From a virus, in IMG/VR virus record IMGVR_UViG_3300049716_000043, positions 1-43,815 of that record: a stretch of 43,815 bases of DNA; one strand, written 5' to 3'. The translations under genes and the position numbers were made by a program. The notes beneath the pieces were generated by a model that saw only the letters and a program-made list of their open reading frames with translations, was not told where the DNA came from and ran no database searches. Numbering within the stretch: position 1 is the stretch's first letter; every line of letters begins with the position of its first letter. Below are positions 30,711 through 39,155 of this stretch, piece after piece.

Positions 30711-30733
30711 AAAAACTAGACAATGTTCAGACA
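30711..30733 (+). repeat. Putative integrase arm site, copy 2
   Basis: AAAACTAGACAATGTTCAGA followed by CA repeats the sequence at 30448-30469 with two changes. The two copies lie about 76 bases upstream and 138 bases downstream of the att core. Confidence 0.5.
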
Positions 30734-30765
30734 AGATTTACAATCAATAATTAGCATAGGTTTTT

Positions 30766-30889
30766 TATATGTAAAGAAAGCCCCATTTCTTTTACATATA
30801 GATCCTGATATGTATAAAAAACGACGATTTCTTTACATATAAATTCTACCACGACGCGAAAAGTCGCGATCACTACGCGAAAAGTCGTG
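30766..30889. promoter_or_regulatory. Cluster of inverted repeats upstream of the Mor-like gene
   Basis: TATATGTAAAGAAA (30766-30779) is followed by its inverse TTTCTTTTACATATA (30786-30800), a weaker forward copy (GATATGTATAAAAAA, 30807-30821) and an exact inverse TTTCTTTACATATA (30828-30841). Next come two copies of ACGCGAAAAGTCG (30854-30866, 30876-30888), set in a larger dyad CACGAC...GTCGTG (30850-30889). The rest of 30637-30928 shows no gene. These look like binding sites for a regulator or for the recombination complex. Confidence 0.55.
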
Positions 30890-30928
30890 CGCTACATTTG
30901 GCGTAGCGACAAGAGAGCGCGGGAAGTG

Positions 30929-31012
30929 ATGCACACGCTCTACTTAATCGTCGGGACCCTGCTGGCGGTCGCGTTTTGGTCGTGGGTGGTGGGGATGATT
31001 AAGAGGCATTGA
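30929..31012 (+). CDS. 27-aa membrane micro-protein
   Basis: ATG 30929 with GGGAAG upstream. MHTLYLIVGTLLAVAFWSWV then VGMIKRH: one transmembrane helix with a basic end. Its C-terminus resembles that of the 28974 micro-protein (VKRHN). Stand-alone between int and the Mor-like gene. Confidence 0.4.
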   Translation: MHTLYLIVGTLLAVAFWSWVVGMIKRH

Positions 31013-31126
31013 CGCCGATATTGTGTTTCACTGTTTGTAAATTTAATTTATAATCTCGAGCGTGAAGCGGTGCTGTTCTGGCCGCTGCCACGCATCCTTG
31101 CTTTAAACCTCTCCGCTGGGGGCCTA

Positions 31127-31441
31127 ATGGTCAATCTCTTCGAAGTTGCAAAAGATATCATTCCAGACGATATGCCTTCCGCCGAAATGAAAGAAATTTT
31201 TGATTTGATCGGTCCAGATGCTATGGTCAAACTTGCGACTTCTTGGAGTGGTGTTTCTATATATTTCCCGCGTGATGTACTGATTGGATGGAAGCGCCGG
31301 CACATTGTGAAGGAATTTACCGGGGCGAACTCACGGGAATTGGCGCGCCGATACAATGTTTCGGTGCGCTGGGTTTATACGGTTATCGGTGAAAATGCTT
31401 TGACCAAAATCAAATTAGATGCCGCGACACTATGTCGATGA
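31127..31441 (+). CDS. Mor-type transcription activator
   Basis: A 104-aa protein. ATG 31127, preceded by GGGGG, is preferred to the upstream start at 31070. The N-terminal part (EIFDLIGPDAMVKLATSWSG, VSIYFPRD) is the dimerisation region and the C-terminal part (HIVKEFTGANSRELARRYNV, SVRWVY) the HTH of the Mor/C family. In Mu, Mor activates middle and C activates late promoters. Here it probably switches on head and tail operons. It is convergent with the gpG-like gene and their 3' ends overlap by 32 bases. Confidence 0.8.
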   Translation: MVNLFEVAKDIIPDDMPSAEMKEIFDLIGPDAMVKLATSWSGVSIYFPRDVLIGWKRRHIVKEFTGANSRELARRYNVSVRWVYTVIGENALTKIKLDAATLCR

Positions 31442-32000
31442 TTTCCATTTTATCGCTATCCTGAATAAGCATGAACGGGCGCGCCGGGATAGTTGATCCA
31501 GGATGATGTACCGATTTCGCTCCGTGCTTAGAGCCGTCAACCCCGAACCACACAAGTGTTTTTGCATGCTTTGCCCTAATCTCATGAGGTTTTGTCTTAC
31601 CGCCGAAGTTCTGAATTGCAGCATATATGACATTGGTCCCAACCTTTAAACTTCCTGTCTCGGAATCAAAATTATACGTCATACTGTTGCGGAGCACTCC
31701 ACTATCCATGAGGGTTTTTTTAAGTGTTTTTGCCTTGACTGCTTTAGGCTTCAATTGCCCGGCTTTTTTCTTTGCTTTGTAGAACCCGCCCGACTTCATG
31801 ATAAGGCCCATAAGTGAGCTTTCTTTGACCGGTGCCCATGGGGTCGGTCGGCCTTGATCTTCGAAGTTGCGTTTGATGGATGACACCATGTGTTCGCCGA
31901 TTTCTCGCATCATGGGTGCGGGCTTTTTGACTCTCGAGATGAACTCATTGATTTTGGAGATGAAGTCATCGTCGTTGATTTTGATATTTATGGAGTCCAT
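31410..32000 (-). CDS. Virion morphogenesis protein, Mu gpG family
   Basis: A 196-aa protein with the family pattern MMREIGEHMVSSIKRNFEDQ (~30-50), GRPTPWAPVKESS, LMDSGVLRNSMTYNF and IQNFGGKTKPHEIRAKHAKT, ending in PARPFMLIQDSD. In Mu gpG joins heads and tails or completes the tail. The gene overlaps the gpF-like gene by 13 bases and is the last of the minus-strand head operon. Confidence 0.8.
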   Translation of the reverse strand: MDSINIKINDDDFISKINEFISRVKKPAPMMREIGEHMVSSIKRNFEDQGRPTPWAPVKESSLMGLIMKSGGFYKAKKKAGQLKPKAVKAKTLKKTLMDSGVLRNSMTYNFDSETGSLKVGTNVIYAAIQNFGGKTKPHEIRAKHAKTLVWFGVDGSKHGAKSVHHPGSTIPARPFMLIQDSDKMEIIDIVSRHLI

Positions 32001-32848
32001 ATTGATTTAACCTTGGTATTTTGGTACGCCGCCCTTTTGAATTGTTCTACAAACGACTTTTCATACTTGCTCAAATCCGGCTTGTAATTAACTTTCCCGG
32101 GATTGTAATTGAATCCCGGATCGGTCTTTACTTTGGCGCCTGTAACCGGATCGGTCCACACGGCGATCTTTGCCGGATATCGATTATCAGCAGGCCCCAC
32201 CATTACGGTTTGAGTTGGCAATGGCCCGCCGTCTGACTCAATGGGATACTCACCCGAAGTAATATTACCCAAAGGAACAGAGTCGACCGTGCAGCGGCAA
32301 TTAAAGCCGTTTGGCGGGTACATCGAATCCCAAAAAGGATTATCAAGCCGGAACACTTTCCCATTAAGCGCGGCGTGCGCTGGACGTGTGCGACTGTCCA
32401 TTATAGCATTGTATCGCCAATACGGCCGCGCATCGGCATTGTCCGAGAGTCCTTTGTACCGTCCTGCAGAATATGAAGTCTGCATGTTCTGACGGTAGAT
32501 CAAATCAAGACGGCGCGGGGCAATGAGCTTGCGCCCGTCTTCGCCAAACCCTTGACCATACCAACCTTTTGTTTTGAGCGCCGGGATGATATTATTCTTG
32601 AACTCATTGAAAGCTTGACCGTTTGAAAGCGCATCGGTGATCATCCCATGAATATCTTGTAAAACGTCAAGATGAGCAACGTTTGCAATTGTAAATGATT
32701 CATCGTGCGCGTGCTGCCAAAAATCAACCCACGATCCGGAAACCCTCTCTCCTTTTTTGTCGAGATACCGAACCGCGTCTTCGGGGCGCAGATTAAATGC
32801 AAACGACAAGCTACTCACGATTAACCTCAGCACGTCCAAGGTATTCAC
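31988..32848 (-). CDS. Head morphogenesis protein, Mu gpF/SPP1 gp7 family
   Basis: A 286-aa protein. FNLRPEDAVRYLDKKGER (residues ~18-35) and the C-terminal core (WRYNAIMDSRTRPAHAALNG, NPFWDSMYPPNGFNCRCTV) are characteristic of gpF-like minor head proteins, with the conserved D-x-R-x-x-H and the NCRC motif. It enters the prohead and helps capsid assembly or DNA passage. It overlaps the portal gene by 38 bases, so its true start may be a little further in. Confidence 0.85.
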   Translation of the reverse strand: MNTLDVLRLIVSSLSFAFNLRPEDAVRYLDKKGERVSGSWVDFWQHAHDESFTIANVAHLDVLQDIHGMITDALSNGQAFNEFKNNIIPALKTKGWYGQGFGEDGRKLIAPRRLDLIYRQNMQTSYSAGRYKGLSDNADARPYWRYNAIMDSRTRPAHAALNGKVFRLDNPFWDSMYPPNGFNCRCTVDSVPLGNITSGEYPIESDGGPLPTQTVMVGPADNRYPAKIAVWTDPVTGAKVKTDPGFNYNPGKVNYKPDLSKYEKSFVEQFKRAAYQNTKVKSIWTP

Positions 32849-34304
32849 TCACGAACATAGCACGCGAAAGCATTTCTTGAATCCCAGTCGAATCCATTTT
32901 GGGATATGTTTGAGCGAGCTTTGAAAGAACCTCTTGATAATCCTTGCTTTCCTCGATAAGATCGATGATCGGTTTCAAAATCCCATCAGCTTGTTTTTGT
33001 AATTCGGCAGCCGGAAGCGTTGACATGAATTCATCGATCGCGTTTTGTGTTTGAGTAAAAGCGGCTTCGGAGAATTGCGCCGAACCTGCAAGGGGAGTTC
33101 CCGAAGTGGTCTCGGGTTGCCCGATGCTTGCAATGTCTTCTTCGTCAAATCCGTACGCCTTCTCGAAATATGTAGGCGTAAACTTTACTCCGCAATCTTT
33201 CGAAAGAATCCCGTCGCGCTCTGATAATGTTTTGTCAACCTGCTCATCTTCCCAAAGCTTGAATTGAGGGTAAAAATTTGATTCTCCAAAGTTAAGAATG
33301 CAAATCCATTTGATGAGCGTATTCAGTGCGTTTTCGACAATACGCTTATCTGACTGAACAATATCCTTTCTTACTCCCATGTGAGCTTGAGCGGCGGCAA
33401 AAGATCCGCCGTGCACTTGTGTAGTGAGATTCTGCCCAAGAAGGGAAATGGCTATTTCATCGTTGCAATACTGAGTCAATTCCTTGAAAGCATCAACCGA
33501 TCCGCTTCCCTTGGGTTCCAGTAAGTCAAGCTTCGCATTGTCATCGATAACCGTTGCGCCGCCTTGTCGTAGGCCGATGATTTGTGCAAGATACTCATTC
33601 ATTTTTTCTTGACTTGAACCGCTTGGTGCGTGCCCGACAACCCACGGCATACCGAAGCGCTCAGTGAATTGCACCCAAAAGCGGATCCCACCTTTTTTGA
33701 ATATCACCGGCCAAAAGCAAAGAGAAAGGAGCGCTTCACCGTAGGGGTTCTCGTATGTCGCTTTACTGCGTGCGACAATGAACTTATAATCAGGAAGAGG
33801 AATACCTTCGTATGGATTGTCAATTGTAAGCATACGCAATTCTTCTTCATGATACACGAACCATTGATTCGGTTTTGCAACAATACGGTCGGGAATAATT
33901 TTACCATTGCTTAAATTCCATACTACTTCAAGTATTTTTTGGCCCCATAATGGCGCTTGCAAAATATCGCTCATGATATCGTACATCGGGAGATTTTGAA
34001 AAGTTTCATTTACAAAATCGACAATAGATCCCTGAGTCTCATTGGATGCAATTTCGTATTCAAGCGCGAGAGTGCCGGATGATCGAGACGCGGCGCATGC
34101 GGTCACTCTCGGATCGGCAAGCACTTCGGAATAGACCGCTTGAGTTCGTCCGGCTTTACGCAAGATAAAGTCAGGATTCGGTAGCACCTGAGTCATGCGG
34201 TACAGGTTCGACGTTTTGCCCCACGTAGCAAGCTCTTGAGAAAGCGTTGCCGCGTCTTTAGATAGCTCCTTAAACTCGTTTGCATTTGTCCATATTCCAG
34301 CCAT
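32811..34304 (-). CDS. Portal protein, Mu gp29 family (DUF935)
   Basis: A 497-aa protein with DUF935 portal features: LPNPDFILRKAGRTQAVYSE, VLADPRVTACAASRSSGTLA, FVYHEEELRMLTIDN, YGEALLSLCFWPVIFKKGG, and FTERFGMPWVVGHA. The portal is the dodecameric ring at the capsid vertex through which DNA enters and leaves. It lies between terminase and gpF as in Mu but on the opposite strand to the rest of the structural genes. A good SD (AAGGAGAT) precedes the ATG. Confidence 0.9.
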   Translation of the reverse strand: MAGIWTNANEFKELSKDAATLSQELATWGKTSNLYRMTQVLPNPDFILRKAGRTQAVYSEVLADPRVTACAASRSSGTLALEYEIASNETQGSIVDFVNETFQNLPMYDIMSDILQAPLWGQKILEVVWNLSNGKIIPDRIVAKPNQWFVYHEEELRMLTIDNPYEGIPLPDYKFIVARSKATYENPYGEALLSLCFWPVIFKKGGIRFWVQFTERFGMPWVVGHAPSGSSQEKMNEYLAQIIGLRQGGATVIDDNAKLDLLEPKGSGSVDAFKELTQYCNDEIAISLLGQNLTTQVHGGSFAAAQAHMGVRKDIVQSDKRIVENALNTLIKWICILNFGESNFYPQFKLWEDEQVDKTLSERDGILSKDCGVKFTPTYFEKAYGFDEEDIASIGQPETTSGTPLAGSAQFSEAAFTQTQNAIDEFMSTLPAAELQKQADGILKPIIDLIEESKDYQEVLSKLAQTYPKMDSTGIQEMLSRAMFVSEYLGRAEVNRE

Positions 34305-34315
34305 TATTTATCTCC

Positions 34316-35611
34316 TTAAAAACCAGTGATTGTGCTTTGTGCATATCCGGTAAATGCCGAAACATCGGAAGACTGCGTTGATACCATATTCATTGAAACG
34401 TTGTTCCCGCGCATGAATTCAAGGGCTTGTGTAAGTGAATCGACCTGGTCATCGTGTTCTACCGACGGAAATTCTGTCAGTTCATCCATAAAATCTGAAT
34501 ACCAGTCAGGTGTCTTTTCAGGAAGGAATACGCGCCCACTTTCTACAAGGGGAGTGATTGCGTTGGCACGCTCTATTTTGTCACGCGTGCATTGAATGGC
34601 CTTGATAGGTATGGCGGTGTCTCGCTGCATCTCTTGTATCAAGCTTGTCCCGCTGGCTTTCTCTTCAACTATCACAACATCCGGGTGATGCTTTTCGAAT
34701 TGTGATACAAAGCTTCGCTTCAATTCCGGAAACTCAACACGTCCGCGCCACACGTCAAGCAGGTAGTATCCTAAGCGTGTTTGCAACCACGTGGTGCATA
34801 CCGAATAGTCGTTCTCCTGACCTTCTTTAAATGCGGTGTCCCATGATTGCACTTTGCGAACAACAAGGTCGGGATATCCATTGAAAAACCTCCACCATTG
34901 TGGCTTGAACATCTTCGATGTGATATCATCGATGAATTTTCCGTATATCTCTTGATCACGCACCGCCGCAGGTATCTCTTCCTCAAGCTCTCGTATCCCA
35001 TCTTCTGTCAGTAACGGATTATGATACGATGAGTAACAAAATGAAACCCATCTATCATTTTGTCCGGGGCCTGAATATGGTGTGCATTTCTGGAACAACT
35101 GATAGTAAAGGTGAGGTTCGTTCTTGTATTTCTTGCCCTTGGGAGTCCCGCCGATTATTACATCCGCATCGAAATCGAGCGTCATTGGTAGAATGGCATT
35201 TTCCCAAAGGTATCTATTTTTTAGAATGATCCCGGCTTCATTGAGCACTATAATTCTGTATCCGAATCCCTCGATGTTTTCCGGACGGTCGGCCGATCGG
35301 AAGTCACACACGGAATTGCCTATTGACAGTTCCTTTTTCTGTTGTCTCCACTTCCAGTATTTGGAATCGATTTTTCTAAGGTGCGGAAAGAAATAGCGCT
35401 CTATATATCTGTCAAGGTTGCCTTGTGTAGTATCAACCCAAATGATAGGGGTGACGCCTGCTATCATATTCTCGATGATGAATTGTCCAAGACCGTAAGT
35501 AAAACCAAGGCGGCGACCCTTGGTAACAATTCGAAACTTTGCATTGCACTCTTTAAAAACGGTGTTTTGCGCTTTGGTGTAACGGAATTTAATGCGTGTT
35601 GGGGCGATCAT
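34316..35611 (-). CDS. terL: Terminase large subunit, Mu gp28 type
   Basis: A 431-aa packaging motor. The ATPase part has a P-loop variant in VTKGRRLGFTYGLGQFI (~31-47) and a Walker-B-like YRIIVLNEAG (~128-137). The nuclease part has SWDTAFKEGQENDYS, DVVIVEEKASG and HDDQVDSLTQALEF, supplying the acidic metal-binding residues. Mu-type terminases package by headful. Its start overlaps the small subunit stop by 23 bases. Confidence 0.9.
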   Translation of the reverse strand: MIAPTRIKFRYTKAQNTVFKECNAKFRIVTKGRRLGFTYGLGQFIIENMIAGVTPIIWVDTTQGNLDRYIERYFFPHLRKIDSKYWKWRQQKKELSIGNSVCDFRSADRPENIEGFGYRIIVLNEAGIILKNRYLWENAILPMTLDFDADVIIGGTPKGKKYKNEPHLYYQLFQKCTPYSGPGQNDRWVSFCYSSYHNPLLTEDGIRELEEEIPAAVRDQEIYGKFIDDITSKMFKPQWWRFFNGYPDLVVRKVQSWDTAFKEGQENDYSVCTTWLQTRLGYYLLDVWRGRVEFPELKRSFVSQFEKHHPDVVIVEEKASGTSLIQEMQRDTAIPIKAIQCTRDKIERANAITPLVESGRVFLPEKTPDWYSDFMDELTEFPSVEHDDQVDSLTQALEFMRGNNVSMNMVSTQSSDVSAFTGYAQSTITGF

Positions 35612-36002
35612 CGATCACCTCATGTTCTAAGATTATTCGGAGTGCTCCGGAAGCTGCTTCTTGATTTTGAAAGCGCTTGTCAAGCTTGGAGAGATACCAT
35701 TTCGATGTGTCGATATCTCCTCTTTCAATTGCGTTGCGTATGGTGCCGTGTGCAAGGTCGCATGTGTCGGCAACGCCTTCTTGAACCGCTTGCTTAATTT
35801 CATCATTGGTGTTGTAAAGGGAGCTTAAGCGATGACGGCCAATACCGTAGGAGAAGCCCTTGTCTCGAAGAAGTTCTTCGGCTTGCTTGAAGATTCCCCC
35901 GGATTCCTTCAATGCCTCAACAATCGCCTCAATGGGCGGCTCATTGGCTTTGAGATTTTTAAGCGATGCCAGATATTTCTTTTTAGCTTTCCGTGTCATC
36001 AC
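35589..36002 (-). CDS. terS: Terminase small subunit-like protein
   Basis: A 137-aa protein directly upstream of the large terminase. It has a basic N-terminus, helix-turn-helix-like region (ESGGIFKQAEELLRDKGFSY ... IGRHRLSSLYN) and a helical oligomerisation part (CDLAHGTIRNAIERGDIDTS, KWYLSKLDKRF). Such proteins bind the pac region and feed DNA to the motor. Assignment is from position and HTH, with LAHGTIRNAIERGD...KWYL resembling TerS sequences. Confidence 0.75.
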   Translation of the reverse strand: MMTRKAKKKYLASLKNLKANEPPIEAIVEALKESGGIFKQAEELLRDKGFSYGIGRHRLSSLYNTNDEIKQAVQEGVADTCDLAHGTIRNAIERGDIDTSKWYLSKLDKRFQNQEAASGALRIILEHEVIDDRPNTH

Positions 36003-36330
36003 TTACCTTGATTCCTATTTGTCCATTTATCCGGCTTACTTGCTTTTCGAGACTGCGGAGGCGTTTGAACGCTTCGTCGAAAAGAGCGTCAACTTTTTTT
36101 TCTATTCTATCAATCGAAACAATTATATGTTTCGTATCGTTTGCCGTCTGCGTTGTAAGCTCGTGAAGAGTTTCATGTTTAGCGCATGTCAAATACTCTT
36201 GTTTATGAATTGGATGTTCGTCCTGCTCTTTCTTTCCCCATAATCCGCGCTTGAGCATTTCCGCCAAAACTTGTGATAGCGCTCCAAGCGCAACCCCTAC
36301 AAATCCGGCTGCTAAAACAGGTTCTGTCAT
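35983..36330 (-). CDS. Membrane-anchored coiled-coil protein, first of the head operon
   Basis: A 115-aa protein. Residues 3-25 (EPVLAAGFVGVALGALSQVL) form one hydrophobic helix, then a charged region and a coiled coil (IDRIEKKVDALFDEAFKRLR). It overlaps TerS by 20 bases. Similar proteins before phage terminase genes are often holin/Rz-like or of unknown role. Lysis function cannot be claimed from sequence alone. Confidence 0.55.
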   Translation of the reverse strand: MTEPVLAAGFVGVALGALSQVLAEMLKRGLWGKKEQDEHPIHKQEYLTCAKHETLHELTTQTANDTKHIIVSIDRIEKKVDALFDEAFKRLRSLEKQVSRINGQIGIKVSDDTES

Positions 36331-36515
36331 GATATAGGCCCTTATGTCGATTTATCATACAAAGTTAATCTCTCAACTGTTAATACTAAGCTATTCCGCG
36401 TCAACTTCAAAGTGCATAGTTCACGAAGATTTGTACTGCAAAAGATTGTGAATGGTGCATTTAGTTTTTTTCGTGTTTTGCGTTAGCTTTATCAGTAAAG
36501 GAGGGTGACAACCCT
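36331..36515. promoter_or_regulatory. Divergent late promoter region
   Basis: This 185-bp gap separates the minus-strand head operon from the plus-strand capsid/tail operon and should hold both late promoters. It is AT-rich; no good -35 box is obvious, which fits activator-dependent (Mor-type) promoters. AAGGAGG at 36498-36504 is the ribosome site of the gpI-like gene, eleven bases before its ATG. Confidence 0.5.
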
Positions 36516-37628
36516 ATGATCGGACCTTACGAAATAGAAGTTTTCAAATCTGGAAATCACACTGATAGTGCAGGCAATTCGAAAGCGTGGTCTGAAGCTG
36601 ATCTTGATACTATGGTGTCAAAGTACGACCCTGAGAATTTCAAGGCTCCTGTTGTGATAGGTCACCCGAAGGACAATTCCCCGGCGTTCGGTTGGGTAGA
36701 GTCGCTTAAGCGAAAAGGCAAAACGCTTTTTGCTTCTGTAAATTTGCTCCCTGAATTTGTTGACTCAGTAAAAGACGGCCTTTATAAAAACCGATCAATA
36801 TCCCTATATCCGGATTTGTCACTAAGACACATTGGATTCCTTGGAGCCATGCCTCCGGCAGTCAAGGGACTTGCAGAAGTGAAGTTCAACGAAGGCGATT
36901 CGACTACTTTCGAATTCACCTCATGCAATACCGCGTATGAACTCAATTCTGTAGGTAGAATTTTTTCACGTATTCGAGAATGGATTATTGAGAAATTCGG
37001 CATTGATACCGCCGACTCGGTGATTCCTTCTTGGGATATCGATTCGCTTAAAACCGTTCAGGGTGAAGATCCTTCACCTTCTAACGATTCTGATATGATG
37101 ACAAATACCAATTCCGGATTTAACGAAGGAGATACTGACATGACCGAACTTGAAGCGGCTAAAACTAAAATCGCCGAACTCGAGGGTAAGATTTTGCAGT
37201 TTTCGGAAGACGTGAAATCGAAAGATCAAACCATTGTCACTTTGCAAACAAAAGTGACCGAACTCGAGAAGTCAACGCGACTCAAATCGCATGCTGATTT
37301 CTGCGATAAATTGATTTCTGAAGGAAAAATGCTCCCCGCCATGCGAGAGATCATGATCGAGCAAATTGAACTAGCTCAAAACGCATCGAGCGGGGAATTT
37401 TCCGAAGGGCAAATCCCGGTTGACAAGCTCAAAAAATCCCTCGAGTCTTCACCGAAGATCGTTCAATTTGGAGAGTTTAAAAAAGGCAAAGACGCTCCGA
37501 CCGACATGAATGCGGACGAGATTGCCCAAAAGGCAACTGAATTTCGTGATTCAGAGATGAAAAATGGACGTGAAATATCAATTGGCGAAGCTGTAAGCCA
37601 TGTAACCCAAAGTCAAGGAGCGGTTTAA
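36516..37628 (+). CDS. Protease/scaffold, Mu gpI family
   Basis: A 370-aa protein. The N-terminal half is the protease type of Mu gpI: YEIEVFKSGNHTDSAGNSKA, VIGHPKDNSPAFGWVESLKR, DGLYKNRSISLYPDL and HIGFLGAMPPAVKGLAEVKF. The conserved His51-type residue in GHP and the Ser of RSISLY are the likely catalytic pair. The C-terminal half is a coiled coil (TELEAAKTKIAELEGKILQF) that acts as scaffold. The N-terminal enzyme cuts the scaffold after assembly. In Mu an internal start makes the scaffold alone (gpZ); an ATG at 37141 with AAGGAG upstream could do the same here. Confidence 0.85.
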   Translation: MIGPYEIEVFKSGNHTDSAGNSKAWSEADLDTMVSKYDPENFKAPVVIGHPKDNSPAFGWVESLKRKGKTLFASVNLLPEFVDSVKDGLYKNRSISLYPDLSLRHIGFLGAMPPAVKGLAEVKFNEGDSTTFEFTSCNTAYELNSVGRIFSRIREWIIEKFGIDTADSVIPSWDIDSLKTVQGEDPSPSNDSDMMTNTNSGFNEGDTDMTELEAAKTKIAELEGKILQFSEDVKSKDQTIVTLQTKVTELEKSTRLKSHADFCDKLISEGKMLPAMREIMIEQIELAQNASSGEFSEGQIPVDKLKKSLESSPKIVQFGEFKKGKDAPTDMNADEIAQKATEFRDSEMKNGREISIGEAVSHVTQSQGAV

Positions 37629-37630
37629 TT

Positions 37631-38002
37631 ATGACACCAGATCTCATTAAGAATTATACGGCTGGCGGGACCATTCCCGCATACACCATTGTGAAATGGG
37701 ATTCATCAGACGGTTCCGTTGTCGCGGCTTCGGCAGCTGCAGATTACCTCATGGGTGTCACTATGGGTATGGCAACTGTTAGTACCGATAGAGTCGATGT
37801 GATCAAGTCAGGTATCGCCGATGTGCTTTATGGTGGAACTATCACACGAGGCGCGCCTGTGACTGCTGATTCAAACGGTAAGGCTGTTGTAGCGGCCCCT
37901 TCTGCCGGAAGCAATGTACGAATCATCGGATTCGCTGAAGTTTCCGCAGCGTCCGGTGATATCGCTCCCATCAACATCAACCCCGGCATCATGCAGGGTT
38001 AA
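37631..38002 (+). CDS. Capsid decoration/DUF2190-like protein
   Basis: A 123-aa beta-rich protein with repeating features of DUF2190-type proteins: GGTIPAYTIVKWDSSDGSVV, LMGVTMGMATVS, IADVLYGGTITRGAPVTADS and GKAVVAAPSAGSNVRIIGFA. Located between scaffold and capsid genes as decoration or stabilising proteins usually are. Likely binds the outer capsid surface. Confidence 0.75.
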   Translation: MTPDLIKNYTAGGTIPAYTIVKWDSSDGSVVAASAAADYLMGVTMGMATVSTDRVDVIKSGIADVLYGGTITRGAPVTADSNGKAVVAAPSAGSNVRIIGFAEVSAASGDIAPININPGIMQG

Positions 38003-38023
38003 GAATAGAAAGGCTCGGTTATT

Positions 38024-38980
38024 ATGGCTATTACTCAGAATACCGCGATTGCTCCATTTCCAATTACCCCGGAGCTTGCCGCCATTGCGATCGCCTACAA
38101 GAACAATAAGTTCATTGCAGACGACGTGTTGACACGGGTTCAGGTGCCTCAAATCACGTTCCGATACAAACAATTCCCGCAGGCCGACGGGTTCACCGTT
38201 CCCGAAACGAAAATTGGTCGGACCTCAAGGCCGAACCGCATCGAGACGGGATACACGGAAACGCAAGCAACGTGTGTCGATTACGGTCTCGAAGATGTTG
38301 TTCCTGTCAATGATATTCTCGTTGCTCAGGCCGCCGGAGCGGGTTACGACCCGGTAAGCTATGCGGCTGAGTGGCTTGCATACCTTGTCGCACTTGACAG
38401 AGAGAAACGCGTTGCAAGTCTCGTGTTCGACTCTACTCAGTACGGAACGAACAACAAGTCCACGCTTTCCGGTACGTCGCAATGGAGTGATTTTACGAAC
38501 AGCAATCCGGTCACCGCAATCATGACCGCGCTTGACGCTTGTGTAATGCGTCCCAATATGGCTGTTTTCGGTCGTGCAACTTACTCGCAGCTCATCCAAC
38601 ACCCGAAAGTTGTTCAAGCTGTGTTCAAGACTCAGCAGGGCGCAGGTATTGTGCCACGTCAAGCAATTGCCGACCTGTTCGAGCTCAACGACGTATTCGT
38701 CGGTGAAGCGTTTTCGAATACTGCCGTTCGCGGTCAAACCGTGTCACTTGCTCGTTTGTGGGGCAAACATGCGTCATTCCTATACCGCGACGTTACGGCG
38801 GCGCGAGCAGGGCAAACAACGTTCGGGTTCACTGCTCAGTTTGGCCCGAAGTTCGGAGGATCAAAGCCGCATGACGATGCAGGCTTGCGCGGTGGTGTTG
38901 CTGTTCGCATTGGCGAGACTGTCAAAGAGGTTATTTGTGCGAACGACCTTGGGTACATGTACGTCAACGCGGTAGCGTAA
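38024..38980 (+). CDS. Major capsid protein
   Basis: A 318-aa protein with AAAGG upstream. It has the order expected of an HK97-fold capsid: an N-terminal arm, an E-loop region (FRYKQFPQADGFTVPETKIG), a long helix region (YDPVSYAAEWLAYLVALDRE), and AMTALDACVMRPN / VFGRATYSQLIQHPKV. The end is beta-rich (GVAVRIGETVKEVICANDLG). It fills the position of Mu gpT. Its identity also rests on the neighbouring scaffold and decoration genes. Confidence 0.85.
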   Translation: MAITQNTAIAPFPITPELAAIAIAYKNNKFIADDVLTRVQVPQITFRYKQFPQADGFTVPETKIGRTSRPNRIETGYTETQATCVDYGLEDVVPVNDILVAQAAGAGYDPVSYAAEWLAYLVALDREKRVASLVFDSTQYGTNNKSTLSGTSQWSDFTNSNPVTAIMTALDACVMRPNMAVFGRATYSQLIQHPKVVQAVFKTQQGAGIVPRQAIADLFELNDVFVGEAFSNTAVRGQTVSLARLWGKHASFLYRDVTAARAGQTTFGFTAQFGPKFGGSKPHDDAGLRGGVAVRIGETVKEVICANDLGYMYVNAVA

Positions 38981-38982
38981 CC

Positions 38983-39153
38983 ATGAAAAAGTATGTAGTC
39001 AAAAATATTTCGGTCTATCATAACGACAGGATATATACGCCTGATTCAGTTGTCGAATTGACCGAATATGATGCCGCACCCCTGTTATCTATGGGGGCGG
39101 TTGAATTAATCGAAGAGCAGGAATCCGAAGCTAAAAAAGGCGTCAGGAAGTAG
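38983..39153 (+). CDS. Small head-tail connector-region protein
   Basis: A 56-aa protein (MKKYVVKNISVYHNDRIYTP, then DSVVELTEYDAAPLLSMGAV) of the small type found between capsid and gp36 in Mu-like phages (HI1506-like). Beta-rich start, acidic and basic end. The ATG at 38983 follows the capsid stop by two bases. Role unknown. Confidence 0.6.
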   Translation: MKKYVVKNISVYHNDRIYTPDSVVELTEYDAAPLLSMGAVELIEEQESEAKKGVRK

Positions 39154-39155
39154 TT

